Under the pieces are notes generated by a model. The model was not told the DNA's origin and did not search any database. It saw only the letters and a program-made list of their open reading frames with translations. Below are positions 21,652 to 21,846 of a DNA stretch of 21,846 nucleotides, in pieces. Origin of the DNA: an uncultured bacterium (GTDB lineage: Bacteria; Bacillota; Clostridia; Lachnospirales; Lachnospiraceae); assembly GCA_905215625.1 (NCBI GenBank), contig CAJMQQ010000048.1, forward strand, positions 1-21,846, written 5' to 3'. A program made the translations under genes and the position numbers. Positions within the stretch are counted from its first letter, which is position 1. Each line of letters begins with the position of its first letter.

Positions 21652-21846
21652 TTATAACTGAGGACCAGCAGGAACTAAAGCCTTGCCAGCTTCGTTGCCT
21701 TCATATTTAGCGAAGTTCTTAATAAATCTCTGAGCCAGATCCTTAGCCTTTGCTTCCCACTCAGCAGCATCTGCGTAAGTGTCGCGAGGATCCAGAATAC
21801 CGGTATCTACGCCTGGAAGTTCGGTAGGAATCTCGAAGTTGAAGTA
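21652..21846 (-). CDS. pckA: phosphoenolpyruvate carboxykinase (ATP), C-terminal part
   Basis: The last 64 codons of a minus-strand gene run off the right edge. The translation contains FEIPTELPGVDTGILDPRDT, then a helical segment with RFIKNFAKYEG, and ends AGKALVPAGPQL, the characteristic C-terminus of ATP-dependent PEP carboxykinase. The enzyme interconverts oxaloacetate and PEP with ATP/ADP, used in anaerobes for gluconeogenesis or fermentative CO2 fixation. The stop TAA is at 21654-21652. The N-terminal and catalytic parts are outside the window. This frame was too short to look like a gene on its own but the family ending is clear. Confidence 0.85.
   Translation of the reverse strand, partial: YFNFEIPTELPGVDTGILDPRDTYADAAEWEAKAKDLAQRFIKNFAKYEGNEAGKALVPAGPQL

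Noticed and set aside
1..21846. CRISPR arrays, insertion sequences, rRNA genes
   Set aside because: No regularly spaced repeats of suitable length, no transposase genes and no rRNA segments were seen.

Overview
The window looks like chromosome from an anaerobic, endospore-forming Clostridia species, most likely a Lachnospiraceae relative. This is inferred from SleC-like and SleB-like spore or cell-wall enzyme genes, a pair of Spo0A-type boxes, an ATP-type PckA C-terminus, strong AGGAGG ribosome binding sites, and a moderate-GC core next to an AT-rich mobile scar. No species call is possible from sequence reading alone.

Left end (1-2800): this is a disturbed region. A tyrosine integrase gene is broken by a frameshift and a stop. 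Beside it lie clustered TGGTGGAAA repeats resembling integrase arm sites, then a two-gene tRNA operon (tRNA-Glu CTC, tRNA-Thr CGT) with its own promoter and terminator. The tRNA promoter lies inside the last codons of a SleC-like cortex-lytic enzyme gene that has lost its C-terminal part.

Metabolic core (2900-10300): ilvN and ilvC (branched-chain amino acid synthesis) are followed by a strong promoter and a yybP-ykoY-type Mn2+ riboswitch leading into a P2-type cation ATPase. A LysR regulator converges on the ATPase and diverges from leuCD (isopropylmalate isomerase). The leuCD pair ends in a strong hairpin.

Middle (10300-15000): an Isf-like iron-sulfur flavoprotein and a CmpB-family membrane protein diverge from back-to-back promoters that share one palindromic -35 hexamer. 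They are followed by a rhodanese protein and a YbaK/ProX-type deacylase. A 327-bp gene-free stretch holds two Spo0A boxes, a possible small RNA with a strong terminator, and the promoter of a SleB-type hydrolase. A YhcH/YjgK cupin gene follows.

Right part (15000-21846): a minus-strand operon encodes an ECF sigma factor, a single-pass membrane protein (probable anti-sigma) and a multi-pass membrane protein. On the plus strand come acylphosphatase and the deoxyribonucleoside catabolic set deoB-deoC-pyrimidine nucleoside phosphorylase, with a large hairpin in the last intercistronic gap. The window ends with an unrecognised lipoprotein and the 3' end of an ATP-dependent PEP carboxykinase gene on the minus strand.

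Most of the window is ordinary housekeeping and biosynthesis. The more unusual material is regulatory or structural: the Mn riboswitch unit, the shared -35 divergent promoter, the Spo0A/small RNA candidate, the intra-operon hairpin and the rearranged SleC/tRNA/integrase junction. I did not find a clearly new multi-gene system.
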